Source: Pyrenochaeta sp. MPI-SDFR-AT-0127
Lineage: Eukaryota; Ascomycota; Dothideomycetes; Pleosporales; Cucurbitariaceae
Length of the DNA stretch: 64,000 bases
Direction: 5' to 3'
Assembly: GCA_020747015.1 (NCBI GenBank)
Contig: JAGTJM010000014.1
Span: forward strand, 1 to 64,000
The notes under the pieces: generated by a model
What the model was told of the DNA's origin: nothing
The model's input: the letters and a program-made list of their open reading frames with translations, nothing else
The model's database searches: none
In this document: positions 45,131 through 57,521 of the stretch, piece after piece
Layout of the letters: each line of letters begins with the position of its first letter
How positions within the stretch are numbered: position 1 is the stretch's first letter
Position numbers and translations under genes: made by a program

Positions 45131-45723
45131 ATCGCTGGGTGATCCTAGAAGACTCGTCTCCAGCCCTTCTGTATGACAGGGTCGCAGTCGTGATATGTGC
45201 GGGGAAATGCTGAGATGTTCGCTCGCAGAGGCTCTCGAATAGGCAACGGTGGCGGGCAGGGTGGCATGTTCGATCGGGAGGAAGTCAGTCGGGCCGTATG
45301 GGGCGCAGTGAAGGGCGTGTCGTGGGGAGCGGCAGCGGTACGGGACAGCCAGGTTCACTCCAGGTCCCGCTGCACGTTCATCTTCGCCAGATGTCGGCGC
45401 AAGAGTGTCGGCGGCGGACCGTTTGGTTGCTGGGGAAACGCAAAAGCTCCGCCGTTAGCGTTGCGCGCGGGGGTCCGAACACGGCAACCCTGCTGGGACG
45501 ATAGCACGGTGCCTTTGTGTATTGCTCAACCGATACAATCGACCCAACGCCTCGACGCCTCGACGACTCGACCACGCGTTGCCCGCTGCCCGCTTGCCAT
45601 TGACGGACTCTGCATTCACGACATGCACTCGGCGCCCTTATAAATTTTGCGCGACGCGTCTGCGGGCAATACCAAAAGTGGGACAACAGCGCCACCGCTC
45701 TTTCAGCCCGCAACACCACGACC
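45131..45723. promoter_or_regulatory. Shared 5' region of the 754-residue unknown and cdc11
   Basis: 593 bp between divergent start codons. A short imperfect CGACGCCT repeat occurs at about 45545-45575 on the plus strand. No other motif stands out. Confidence 0.5.
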
Positions 45724-48700
45724 ATGGCGAACACAACACAACCGTGGCTCGACGACCTTTCCGAGGAATGGGTTCCGCAGCCGTCGCCAGACACACTTGC
45801 GCGCGCATCGCAAAGCCCCGCAGCTCTGCAGTCGCCGCAGAGCGTCCCGCCAAAAGTGCGAAGCCGTCTGCCACGCTTGAGGCAGTCCTCGGGCTCCTTC
45901 TCTGAGATACAAGTCCGCAGCATCGCAAAAGAACTGCGCCCGCTCAAGCAAAGGAGCGCCCTCGCTGAGCGCACCCTCAGCGACAACAACATTGCGCCGG
46001 CCACATCGCCAAACACGTCCCACTTTGCGCGCTCGCGGTCAGCCTCGCTCTCGTTTTCTGCGCCGTCTCAGGGCTCCGTCGTGTACAATGGCACAGTCGC
46101 GCACAACACCGTCGCAAAATCGCCAACCAAGGAGCACGGACCCCATGATACCCCAGAGTGGAGGCGGAGGCTAGTCAAGGGCGGCGTAGGGTATGGCGAT
46201 CAGACAGATCTGTTCGGACCCACGGGCCTGGAAAACATTTTCCAGAAGCCATCCGGAGCCGTATCTGAAGACACACAGCAACCAAAGCGCAAGCTGGGCC
46301 TCCTAAAGGGCCTGTCTGCCATGCCATCGAGCCCCCCGCCGTGGCCTGCAGCAGCACAAGACGACACCCATGGCGAGCACGACCATGCCGAAACACGGAC
46401 CGAGAGCGAGTCCGTTCAGGATTATCGGCATGACTCTCCCCAGGATGATTCAGCACAAGAGCAGGATGAGTCATTCGCTACACAAGCCCCAAAAGCGTCT
46501 CCTCAAGAAGGGCCCCGAACCGTGAGCGGCCAGATCGAATTCGAAAACGAAAGCTTCAGCCCAGTGTATCTCACAACAAACCTCAAAGTTGGACAACTTC
46601 CCAATGCTACTCCAAATTTCAGAGGATCAGAACTTGCAGCCCGGTTACGACAGATCGGATCGCCCCCGCCAAATACATGTGAGCCTGTTGGAGAAGAGAG
46701 CGCTCTGAGCCAGCCCCGGGAAGACTCTTCGTTCGCCAGGCTTCAGGATGACTCCTTGCCAGAAGGCCTTCCGGCCGGCACGCCTGATCTTGCAGATGTT
46801 GGCCGCTTTGTGGAGCTTCGGAGAGGAGGGTACTCCAGAGATGGATCCTTTCGCACACGCCCGCTCAGCCCATCTCCGGAAAGAATAAGCGCATCGTCAA
46901 CATCGAAGAGCCATGCAGCCGGAGGCAACCACAAACAAAACACAAATCAGGGTCCTATAACAGACGAAGTCGCCAATCCAAGGACACCACGTCGGCAACC
47001 TAACAGCCAGTTTCTCAGTCCCGAGCGCGCCAGGAATTCGGGAAGCCCCTTGAAGCTCTTTGACGCACATGACACATTTACAAGCAACCGGTTACAAAGA
47101 CGCTTGAGTCAGCTCGAGTACAAGCCGGATCGAACTCCTTCAAGTACCGACAAGGAGAGCAAAGCGGAACCAACCAAGGTAGTACAAAAGACGTCAAGAC
47201 TGACTTCAGTTGAGGAGATTAGCATTCAGAATCTTGTTGAAGATCCTTTTGGAGACCACCAACACCAAGCACCCCAGAGAGCCAGCACCTTTGGGCAAGG
47301 CCAATTCAACGAATACCAATTCTCTGGTGATTATTCTGCTCTTTCAGTCGAACATACAAATGCACTGGAGGACAGCACACCAGATGGATCACCGTCGCAG
47401 GATATTGCACCACCTGGGAGTCGTCAACCTTTCAGATTTCACCTCGAAAGTTCACCTGTCTCACGAGAGCCATCTGGAGCGAGAAGAAAAGCATCAGGCC
47501 TTGTGGTCAATCCACTCAGGTCTGCGAGTCGGCCAAAATTTCAAAAACATCAAAAGTCGACCGAGGATAGCGAACCAGAGCATTCTATAATATTTCAGGA
47601 GTACGCTGAAGGGAAACGAGGCCCAACCTCACCTTTCAAGAATCCAACGCCAAAACGGAGAAGGACTATTCATTCAGTGGATGAAGATGAAGACGAAGAC
47701 GAAGACGTTTTCAGTGATACTGGACTCGGAACAGTACAGTACTCACAGGCAACCATGCAGTCGATCATCGGCCGGAAAAGAAAGGATGCGCGTCACGAAT
47801 CCTCCAACAACGTTGCGGATGCTGAGACATTGGCCCGACGACACATCCTAAGACCCCGGAATCCTACACCTAGTCAGCGAAGGCGAGATGAAATTCATGC
47901 GGAGATCATGGAGGCTACAGAGGCCTTTATTCTATCTTCCCCCAAGCTGAACACTATTCGCGAGCAACTGGAACCCCTTGTCGCACCAGACTCTCAGTCT
48001 GAACGAGCCCGAGCAACCTTGGTCGCAAACGAAGTTGCCGCATTCAACATGAGGAAACAGCAGGCTAAGCGTAATGAGAGTCGCAAGCGATCTGTGACAA
48101 CACAGGACTTCTTGGATGAAGCACTTAAGATAATGGACTTCATCCGCACCAAGGGCAGACCGACTAGTGGTTTAGGCAGTCTGGAGGAGACGGAAGCCGA
48201 GTCTGCACTCTTTGACGAGTCCATCGAACATCCTTCAAGTTCGCTAACATTCGAGAGACCTCCCAGCAGAGAGGGTCGTACGTCAGCCTGGACGGAACCA
48301 AACAAACGTCAATTAGATCCGAATGTCATGAGCCATCTACGAAAGTACCAAGAAATAGAATCGGACACCTTTTTGAATTCGTCACTCAACTCCCTTCGCT
48401 TCTCGCGGATGAGGGGACCACCGACGCCAGAAGGCGAGAGTGCGATCTTTGAGCAAGATAACATTCGTATAACAGACAATCCAAACCGGAATGCCCGCAA
48501 AGGAAGCATGGAAGAGGATCACATCGGCTCGCAGCCTCGCACCAATGTCACGAACCAGTCTACAGGCTCTTCATTTGGGCATACAATCGCCACCAGCGCT
48601 TCTCGTCGGTCTGATCATGTCGCAACTTTGGCTCCCGAAGCAGTCGCGCACCTTATACCCCAAGAAATTGCCGGGATGAGCTTCGATCGTGAAAAGAATA

Positions 48701-51253
48701 TTTGGGTCCGTCAGAGGAGCCCATCGAAGGAGCAGCGACATGAAGAGGTGAACCACAGCGGAGTGACTGAGAGTGAAGATGATCCTTTCGGTAATATTCC
48801 CGATTTAAGTGTGGACGTAACGAAGGAGCAAAATGCCAAAACAAGCTCGTCTCTACGCCAACAGGCCACGGCGGAGACTATCCTGGACTTGACAGAAAGG
48901 GATGAGCCCGAAGTAGCTCGACCAGCTACTCGAGAAGGTCAGGGAATCGCATACACTGACGCAAGCTCGGCTCCATCGAAAGCGTCAAACTTTGGCTGGA
49001 GTTTCCCCAAGACTGATACTCGTGCCACTTCGTGGAGTACTCAGGCTCCACGCAATTGGAGCACTCAGAAGGCGCCACATGTGCAGACTACCTATGCCAT
49101 TCCAGAGTCTGACGAAGACGACATTGAACACGAAATTCAATACTTTGAGGGACGCGGTCATGCTTCCCCGAACGTACAACACACACGAGTACGCGACATC
49201 ACCATCTCATTTGCCGACCGTGATAATCGAGATACAGAGCGTCAACCCACTACTACTCCGCAAAGGTTTGGTCAACATCAATGGGGCCCTTCAAGTGCTC
49301 AACAAAAGTCTCACAAGAAACAATCGCTTCGGAAGCAGATGCATGCGACAAAGACGCTGCCCCGCGCACGATCTAGCCGTATACCTATGTTTACAGGAGA
49401 CGGTGACCTGTCGCTTCTGGAAGAACATCCTACAAGCAATTATCGAATGCAATTGTCAATGAGCGTATCAGCGCCCGTTCTTGGACCCAAAGAACAAAAT
49501 GCAGTTGTAGCTGCGCCGTCATCACCAGCGAAGGGCGACATGACATTCATGCTAAGTGATCTACCTGACTTCACACTGCATCAGGTGGATGAATGTGAAT
49601 TGTCAGAACGAGTTGTTGTGAAGCATGATGGTACTCAGTTCTCCAAAGCCCTGGAAGACCGTTATGCCCAGGGTACCGCAACCTTAGTAAAGGCGTTGCA
49701 GGATGCTGAGCCAGACGAACCATTTTGGGAGGACCTTCGCCAAGTTGACATACAGAATAAAGACCTCAGCACCTTACATCGCTTGGACCAATTATGCTAT
49801 CGGCTGGAGGAACTTGATGTATCGGACAATCAAATCAGTCAAGTGAAGGGCATCCCATACAGCATGCGACGACTGCGAGTGCAGAACAACTGCCTCACCG
49901 GACTTACCTCGTGGACAACGTTGGTCAACCTGCAGCACCTGGATGTATCCGGCAACGATATCGACTGCTTAGACGGACTCGCTGAACTACTCCATCTTCG
50001 AGTGCTGAAAGTCGACAACAACAAGATTACGTCGCTGGACGGCATTCTGCATCTTGATGGCCTGATGGAATTGAGTGCTGGAGGCAATGAGATTGAGATG
50101 GCTGACTTTGCAAGAGCTAATTGGTAAGCTATTCTGCGTTGCATTGTTTCAACGCCCAATTGCTAATCTGTCTGACAGGAAATCGCTCACGGATCTGGAT
50201 TTGCGGAACAATCGGCTCCTTGAAGTGCGCAATCTGCACAATCTTCCACAACTCCAGCATCTCAATCTTGGTATGTGTTTACTTCTGCCATGGGCATCCT
50301 TTAAAATCCTGTTTTAATTGTGAATAGATGACAACGACATCGAAGAGTTTCCCTTGTTCGACATGCCAATCAAGCCATGCAAGTCATTACGCTCTATCCG
50401 GCTTTGCAGAAATGGAACATCTTTGCTTGACGTCGAAAGACATTTCCCAAAGATAGAATCTCTTTGTGTCGATGGCAACTCTCTAACGCAGGTGTCTGGT
50501 TTGGAGCATCTTCGATATCTTCGCACATTCTCGGCCAGGGAGCAGGTTTTGACCACTGACTCGGACACAGAGATTTGTACCAGCAATCTAGTCAGGAACT
50601 CTGAAGTACGCAACCTGTACCTCTCGCTCAATCCCACGCACAGTCTGGGAATATCACAGCATTTGTTGAGCCTTCAGCGGCTGGAGCTGGCTTCCATGGG
50701 CCTCAAGGAGCTGCCGAGCAACTTGGGACAGTTGACACCCAATATCAGATCTATCAATCTGAACTTCAACTCCATAAAAGACCTTAGGCCGCTCCTCAGT
50801 ATCAAGCGTCTGCACGAATTGCTTTTGGCTGGCAACAAGCTCGAACGGCTACGTGCCAACGCAATGGTACTTGGTAAACTAGAAACCCTCTCGAAGCTAG
50901 ATTGGCGGGACAATCCACTTACGCTACGGTTTTACGCGCCGGCTTCTGAGAACCGAGTCATGTCACTCAGGAAAAAACCATCCGAAGAGCAAACGACAGA
51001 TCGCTTCGTCCTACCAGACGGAGATGCTGAAGCGGACAGCCAGTATCTTTCACGACTCGATTACGAGACACGCATTAGGCGGCGCGTGTCTGAGATGATG
51101 CTTGCCAACTTGTGTAGGAATTTGCGACAGCTTGATGGCTTGCCTTTCGACAAAGCTCGAGTGCTTGTCAAGGATGACATCTGGGAACGTCTTTTGTTCC
51201 TGGGCGTTATCCAGCGCAAACAGCAGGATGAGCCCGATGACGATACTCAGTGA
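45724..51253 (+). CDS. cdc11: SIN/MEN scaffold, leucine-rich repeat protein (Cdc11/Nud1/SnaD type)
   Basis: Spindle-pole-body scaffold of the septation initiation network: S. pombe Cdc11 (not the septin of the same name in budding yeast), Nud1 in yeast, SnaD in Aspergillus. Exons 45724-50123, 50179-50270, 50328-51253; introns 55 and 57 bp; 1805 residues. The N-terminus begins MANTTQPWLDDLSEEW, the conserved short motif of this family. Residues 60-1290 are disordered, Ser/Pro-rich with many SP/TP sites, as needed for CDK/SIN kinase control, and include an acidic DEDEDEDE run near 655. The LRR domain starts about 1340 (VDIQNKDLSTLHRL) with repeats such as LEELDVSDNQIS, LQHLDVSGNDI and LRVLKVDNNKIT, and runs across both introns to about 1760. 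The cap ends LDGLPFDKARVL. Introns only inside the LRR part. Confidence 0.82.
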
Positions 51254-51781
51254 TACAGCGCGCCTGATAAAGAAGCCCACTCTGAGGATTGGCGAGGGAT
51301 GTTTGATGGAGATTTTGCAGGTTTCCCCACGCTTCTTTTAAAAAACTGCTTTAGCATGGCGTCTTGCATATGGTTTCAGTTGAGGGACCCCCCGTTTTGT
51401 GGAGTTACGTGGAGTTTAATTCCTTTTGTCGGAGCATTTGGTATGTGAGCATTTTCTAGGCGCAACTTTAGACGAGCGCGAGGTGGGGTTTCGTGGGCTG
51501 CTGGACTGCTGGACGATGTAATGATCTGTATTGGTACTGAACGAATGTTGCTACTTTCCGGGCTTCGATGTGCCTTATTCTGAACAAGACTGTAACAGGA
51601 TCCACAATGCAGACACAAAGCCGTTACTTTACCTGTCGCCCCCGCGCTAGAAGTTGAAACTGTCCCCACGCGGAGAGGCCCGTGCGTTGCATATACTAAC
51701 TGACCCTCTTCCCGTGACATGGCAATTATGAGCCCACCTTCCCTTCAGCTCGATATGAGCATCAACTAACACACTTCAATC
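51254..51781. other. Intergenic, promoter of the UCS chaperone gene
   Basis: 528 bp between two plus-strand genes. No feature recognised. Confidence 0.55.
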
Positions 51782-54250
51782 ATGCCGACCATACCAGAGG
51801 ATGAGCGAGCTGTGCAGTTAGCGCAGAAAGCGAGCGAGAGCATCAAAGCAGGCGAATTGGCCACTGCGGCTCGATACCTGCGCGAAGCTAACACCATCGC
51901 TCCAGAGCACCCACAAATCAAAGATGCATGGGCAGGACTAAGGCAAGAGGAGGAAAAAAGCGAGTTTCTAACAATATGTAAGATATGGGTCAGGACTAAG
52001 GATGAACATGATGGGGAACGAGCGCTACGAACGATGAAGTCCCACGGCTTGAAGCAGAAAGAGGCAGAACAGGCAATGGAAATTCTTTTCGATTTCAAAG
52101 GTGAAGACGACGTTCTGGATCAGGTTACAGGCGAGTTGTTGCAGAACCCTGGTGCACAGACATGGCTTGCGAACGCGGTACGGGAGCAACCGACACGCAT
52201 CTACTACGAGCTTTTCGAGCGCGGTGATGATTCGATCGATGGGTTACTCAAAGTTTTAATCAATCGAGCGGTCTGGCCAGATGACAAAGTCCTCAACACG
52301 GGACATCGAGACATTTTCATGCTCAGCCTAGCAATGATGATGGAAGAGGCGTTGGAGCACCCCGAACGCGCAATGAAAGGCATCGCGCAATTGCTTGCTC
52401 ACTTTGCCGAGCACCTCAAAGGAATCATCGATGCAGATAGCTTTGATGTCATCCTCACATCGCTTGATATCCGACTACCAGCGAAGCTGCGCAGTCAGGC
52501 TACCCTTGCGAGCATCAAATTGTTTGAACTTGCTCCTGATACTGCCGGTGAGCTTATCTCAAAATTTGTTACACACCGTGCAAAGAAGGGGGAGGCCAAT
52601 GATCTCATTATTGCTTTCTCGGCGGCAACGGCCATTTTTCCTGTTGCAGTCACGGCTGCAGCTGCGCTGTTTCTGACGGAGGGCTTTGTCGGCACCCTGG
52701 TTCCTCTGGTGCAGAGCAAGAAGTCGGCCAAGCTGGAGCAGGCAACGCTGGAACTCATTAGCGCGGCCTGTGTAGACAAGAATTGCCGACAGGCGATCAA
52801 TCGTGATTGTAGACAGTGGTTAGAAGATCTCGTTATAGAGAGTCAGGACAGGAAACGTGCGAATCTTGCTGCACTCATCCTGGTCAAGCTGGGCGAAGAG
52901 CAACCGTCTGCCGAAGGACCACAAATCGTCACACCAGTAAAAGTCGATCAGAGCGATCTCATCGCAAGCTTCAAGTCTATGGTTATCGGTGGCGACATAT
53001 CATTCAAACAAGACTCTGTGGAGGGCCTCGCATATGCCTCCCTCCAGCCCAAGATCCGGGAGGATCTCTCCAAATCTCCAAAGTTTCTCCGAAAGCTCAT
53101 AGAGACTATGAGCGATCCCTCATCAGCATCCAACATTGTCTTTGGGGGTCTTACTATCTTCGTTAACATCACTGCGTACCTGCCGATCCAATCCGAAGAA
53201 GAGAAACGAATGGCGCAACTTAAAGCCTACGCGAATGTGCAAAAGCCCGCAGGGCCCGATGCGCTACTGAATGTAGAGAGTGTCGATATACGTTGTAAAC
53301 GAATTCTTGATGCGGGAGTTATACCGCTACTTGTGTATATCTGCAAGAAAGGCACACCTTCGGTTCTTACGCAAAGCGCCCAGGTCCTTCTAAGTCTGAG
53401 CAAAGACTCTAAAAATAGAGGCGCAATGGCTCAACAAGGCGCTGTGAAACTCCTCATCCAAATCTGGGAGCACATTTTCTCCACAAATGCATCTTCTACC
53501 ACGGGAACAACACCATTTCCACCTGCAGCGCTCCCCACAGCAGCCCAAGCTCTATCACGCCTCCTCATCAGCATTAACCCTTCCCACGTCTTCAACGCCT
53601 CTTTTCCGTCAGCATCTGCAATCCGCCCGCTCGTCAGCCAATTAAGCCGTACCGAGTCTTCGACATGGCAACTGAATGCGTTTGAGTCTCTTCTCGCACT
53701 CACAAACCTCGCATCACTTGACCGCGAGACGCAGGATCATATCATCCGCCAAGCGTTCGATCAAGTCGTTGATGACCTCTTACTCAGCAACAATACAATG
53801 ATACGACGCGCTGCAACAGAACTGCTTTGCAATCTTATGGCCAGCCCGGCTTGTATCCAGAACTTTGCGGATAGCACAACACCGCGCTCAAAGCACCGGC
53901 TTCACCTGTTGTTGGCGATGACGGATGTCGACGATGCTGCCACACGCTCTGCTGCTGGTGGCGCCCTAGCCATGTTACTTTCTGTGGATATTGCCGTCCA
54001 CGAGTTGTTGAAGCAAGAGAAGGGGATAGAATTTCTCCTTGGCTTATGTCAGGATGAGGATGATGATATCAGACACAGAGGCGTGGTGTGCTTGCGGAGC
54101 GTAGTAGAAGTTCCAGAGGGCGTGGAAGCAGCGAAGAAAAAGGGCGCGGTCGAAACATTGCGTGTTACGTTGAAGGAAACGAGGAATCCAGAGGTGCTGG
54201 GTATCGGTGTGGAGACCCTCAAGATTCTACTTGGACAACAAAACGAATAG
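51782..54250 (+). CDS. UCS-domain myosin chaperone (UNC-45/She4/Rng3 family)
   Basis: Folds and stabilises myosin motor heads for actin cables and the contractile ring. Single exon, 822 residues, the usual fungal length. Residues about 1-60 have a TPR-like helical start (AQKASESIKAGELATAARYLREA). The remainder is armadillo-like helices ending in the UCS domain, with ILDAGVIPLLVYICKKGTPS, AQVLLSLSKDSKNRG, ATELLCNLMAS, SAAGGALAMLLS and DIRHRGVVCLRS. As in fungal members, the full TPR module of animal UNC-45 is not present. The C-terminus closes in GVETLKILLGQQNE. No anomaly. It is a normal partner for the cytokinesis gene next door (SIN scaffold), though adjacency need not mean co-regulation. 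Confidence 0.88.
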   Translation: MPTIPEDERAVQLAQKASESIKAGELATAARYLREANTIAPEHPQIKDAWAGLRQEEEKSEFLTICKIWVRTKDEHDGERALRTMKSHGLKQKEAEQAMEILFDFKGEDDVLDQVTGELLQNPGAQTWLANAVREQPTRIYYELFERGDDSIDGLLKVLINRAVWPDDKVLNTGHRDIFMLSLAMMMEEALEHPERAMKGIAQLLAHFAEHLKGIIDADSFDVILTSLDIRLPAKLRSQATLASIKLFELAPDTAGELISKFVTHRAKKGEANDLIIAFSAATAIFPVAVTAAAALFLTEGFVGTLVPLVQSKKSAKLEQATLELISAACVDKNCRQAINRDCRQWLEDLVIESQDRKRANLAALILVKLGEEQPSAEGPQIVTPVKVDQSDLIASFKSMVIGGDISFKQDSVEGLAYASLQPKIREDLSKSPKFLRKLIETMSDPSSASNIVFGGLTIFVNITAYLPIQSEEEKRMAQLKAYANVQKPAGPDALLNVESVDIRCKRILDAGVIPLLVYICKKGTPSVLTQSAQVLLSLSKDSKNRGAMAQQGAVKLLIQIWEHIFSTNASSTTGTTPFPPAALPTAAQALSRLLISINPSHVFNASFPSASAIRPLVSQLSRTESSTWQLNAFESLLALTNLASLDRETQDHIIRQAFDQVVDDLLLSNNTMIRRAATELLCNLMASPACIQNFADSTTPRSKHRLHLLLAMTDVDDAATRSAAGGALAMLLSVDIAVHELLKQEKGIEFLLGLCQDEDDDIRHRGVVCLRSVVEVPEGVEAAKKKGAVETLRVTLKETRNPEVLGIGVETLKILLGQQNE

Positions 54251-55526
54251 GATGATTTGAGAGAGCAACGTTCAGCTGCGAAATTGTGGCGTCCGGCTGC
54301 GACTGACACTTTGTTAAATTATGAAACACATATAAAGACTTCAAGAGTTTGTATTTTAACGGCATCAGCTTCTTCCTTCCAACTACCAAGCACTTTTGTC
54401 TGTAATCTAGCTCAAGAATACATTTTCCCTGTTTAGCTAGACCAAAACATTTGAAGACCCCATTTTCAAAGCCCTTGGCTCATGCCCAGCAAATGACCTG
54501 ACATATTTTTTTAAGTCTCAGGAAGGATGAACCTCTAACTCCGGGGGGGGGGGCAAAGATACTCGGGTCCGAAATAGCAGAAAGTGGGGTCATTTTGGGA
54601 ATCGAAGTCTAGGATTTCGTAGCTTGCCCAAAACAAGGAAAATTTCCAAAGTATCGAAATAGCTAGGATTGTAGCTTTGCCAATGTGCCTTGACATAAGC
54701 TGTTGTGTGCTTACTCACAGCCTTGCAGACGCATGGCGCTTGCGCATAGCCAATGGCTGTTGGGGTCGGGATTGGGGATGTGGTGAACACTAGCACGTAA
54801 CCGACGTCTGGTTCGCCGAATGCGTCAGTGAGAATGACCACGAAGGATTCTTGCATTCTGCGCAGATGACAAGTGCCTATCTGGATTCCCTTTCAGATTA
54901 CGTATTTTCTAATACTTTTCCTGAGAAGGATCAGGTTGTGCTAGCGGCCAGGTAAGTATGTTCACAGCTACGGAGGCACCTTACCATTTAGGAGCTCGAG
55001 TTTAATTCCTCGAGTTCAATCTCGACAGAGAGATCTTTGTGCAATTTTGTGGGTTGTACATTACAGGATTGCAGTGCTGAGAGCTCACAAGAGACTGCGA
55101 ATTACGTCTTATACCGCCCCCAGCTTTACTTTGCTACAACCTGCATCTTGCTTACTCCTCCATTCCCAGCATCGTGTCATCAGATAAGCTTCCATTGACA
55201 CGTTTCAGCCTGCAATAATGGATCGATATCGGACTCGGCTTTCCGCACGTGTGTCCCAGGAAAGGCTTATCGGTCTTAGTGGACCGGGAAGAGCCATTCG
55301 CCAGGGAGCATCCCCCGCCCTCTCGTCCAGACTTCTTACACTGTACGAGCTGAGTACGCCGACAATATTCTCTGCAGCATGCTCCAGAATAGACCTGTGG
55401 GGGGCCGGGGCTGGTGCAACATTCGGCGTGCCTAGGAGAGGAAGGTATTATGAGCTGGCATCTAGCCGCGGAACTCTTTAGTATCCTTTACTCTACCCAC
55501 TTCGCTAGCACCGTGTATTCGCAAAG
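54251..55526. other. Intergenic, 1.3 kb, with a G11 run
   Basis: No convincing gene. A homopolymer of 11 G lies at 54543-54553. Short open frames at 54590-54856 (minus) and 55218-55481 (plus) are unsupported. A small palindrome-like CTCGAG/CTCGAG pair occurs around 54995-55015. Confidence 0.55.
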
Positions 55527-56757
55527 ATGGTGGAACTAAGATATAGTGGGGCCACGCTCGCCACAACAGTACTTGTCCTTGGAGGCTTCACACTAGTCAT
55601 CTTCATCCTCAGGCTCTGGTTTAGAATAAGTCGCCGGAAATACGACGCTTCAGACACAGTGCTCCTTGCCGCCGTAGTACGTACCCGAAACCGCCATCTG
55701 TCTTGGTATTTGCAAGTTTGAGTAGTAAATACTGACCAAGCACAAGGTCTGCGGCATTATCCAAAGCGCTGTATACCTGATCCTTGTCTTCGACTTCGAC
55801 CATGGAAAACTCAAGGCTGACATACCTGTCTCGATACGCAAATCCAAATGGCCATCTAAACTCCTCTTCATCAACCAAGTCATCTTCAAGCTGACAACGC
55901 CGCTATGCAAGCTATCACTTTGTCTGCTCTACCGCACTGTATGCGCCACCTCTACCGGGCGAATGATCGAAAGAACGCGCATCGCCATCTGGGCAACCAT
56001 CGCCCTCATCGTTGGCGTGTATACATCCGCGCTGCTTGTCAGCATCTTCCAGTGCCAGCCGATCAGGAAAACATGGGAGCCAAAAACACCAGGATCGTGC
56101 GTGGATTTGACGCAGTTTCGGTATAGCACTGCATTCCTCAATGTCATCACTAGCGTCATGGTCATCACACTCCCAATCCCAGTGCTGCTGAAGCTTAAAC
56201 AACAGCGCCCTGAGATCAAACAGCTTATCGGCCTCATCCTGCTTGGGCTCCTGCACACTAGTCTCACCATCGCCCGTTTCGTGATTATGTTCTATCCGGA
56301 CCCGTTGACAGTGTCAGAGCCGCAGTATGGATGGATTCCTGGCTGGAGTCTTGCCGTGGGCGAAATGGATGCGAACATCCTGTTTGCCACGCTTGTGGTC
56401 ATGAGACCTGCATTCCAGGCGGTATATCATGCTCTCTGCCCACGACACAGACATTCAGGAAAAGGCCTAGATAGTTCAAGGGCGGACAGTGTAATGGACT
56501 CTGCGATTGGCAGGTTTCGCGACGCGTGGGAGAGGCGGAACAGAAAGCGAGTTAGCGAGACGTACATTTTGGAATCAACAGAGTTCAGTGTCTTGGAGAG
56601 TATTGCAGAACCTGAAAGACTCGCTAAGACTGTTACGAGAACAGGCCAAAGGAGTTCAATGCCTGAGAGCGGCGGAGCGGATGTGATGTCGCAGATGGAG
56701 AGAGGAGAAGCCTTGAAAGAGCCGAGCGTTAATGTTAAAAGTGAAATTGTAGCTTAA
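55527..56757 (+). CDS. PTH11-like integral membrane protein (fungal rhodopsin-like domain)
   Basis: Seven-helix membrane protein of the large fungal PTH11/rhodopsin-domain family; some members sense host or nutrient cues, most are uncharacterised. Exons 55527-55676 and 55747-56757, intron 55677-55746 (GTACGT...CACAAG, 70 bp); 386 residues. Helix 1 is TTVLVLGGFTLVIFILRL followed by the basic RISRRKYDASD loop typical of the family. Later helices include the LLFINQVIFKLTTPLCKLSLCLLY block, SALLVSIFQCQPI, TSVMVITLPIPVLLKL, and the last helices with MDANILFATLVVMRPAF. The cytoplasmic tail (about 290-386) is Ser-rich and could carry phosphosites. The CFEM domain of PTH11 itself is absent. The intergenic sequence on both sides is long. 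Confidence 0.85.
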
Positions 56758-57521
56758 AAGAGGATAGAATAAAAGTATAAGCGACTTGATATATAAAAAG
56801 GATTATAGATAGGAAGGCTAGTAGAATACATCCATCCCATCGCAAATCCAAAAAGAAGGTCAAAAAGGCAAAACCAAAAATACCAGTTGATACCCCAGCC
56901 CACCGCACGCCCCCCAACCTCAACGGGAGTAATCCAGCGCCGCCGTCCCGTGGTGAATGCCCGACTGCAGAATTTCTTCCCTCGTCAAAGTTGCATTCAT
57001 TGCTTAGGTTCATCCAGCATCCCTGGTTACCCGAAGGAGTGAAGTTGAACACCACGAGACTCGAACTGGGCTCCTGTGAAGGTGGCGACAGGGAGGTGTA
57101 TGGGGATGACGGAAAACCTTCTGGTGAAGACCCGTTACAGGTAACAAAATTCGAAAATTGCAAAGTATATAGAGTGGGCAAAATGCGATGCGTAGTCCTC
57201 TGTTCATAAGAACTGGTTCAGCTTCCCCTTGAAAGGATATGTGGGTATTCTGAGCTAGGCGAGGTGTGGTTGCAGGGGTTCCAAGCGGGGTTTTGTGGGG
57301 CGGGCAAGTGGTCTGAGAGGTCATGGAATGCGCAATGCAGATACTGGTACACACACCTACTTGCTTGCCACACTATATGCAAAAGAACGAATATGGACAT
57401 CCAAAGCACGCTGCTGAACGCCTTGAAACAAATGCAACGCTTCCGTAGATCTAGAACAAAGTAAATGCCGCTTTCCCGTTTGCGATCCTCCCTTCATGCA
57501 ATGCTTCCATCATCACAATAT
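56758..57521. other. Convergent 3' flanks
   Basis: 764 bp between the stops of the PTH11-like gene and MCH1. Short open frames only; no feature recognised. Confidence 0.55.

Noticed and set aside
54590..54856. 88-codon minus frame
   Set aside because: No signal peptide, no domain, no intron evidence; isolated in a long intergenic region.
54985..55030. tRNA-like T-loop string (GAGTTCAATCTCG)
   Set aside because: No D-arm, anticodon arm or acceptor stem can be folded around it.
55218..55481. 87-codon plus frame before the PTH11-like gene
   Set aside because: Probably leader or chance; composition not protein-like and no link by splicing to the next exon.
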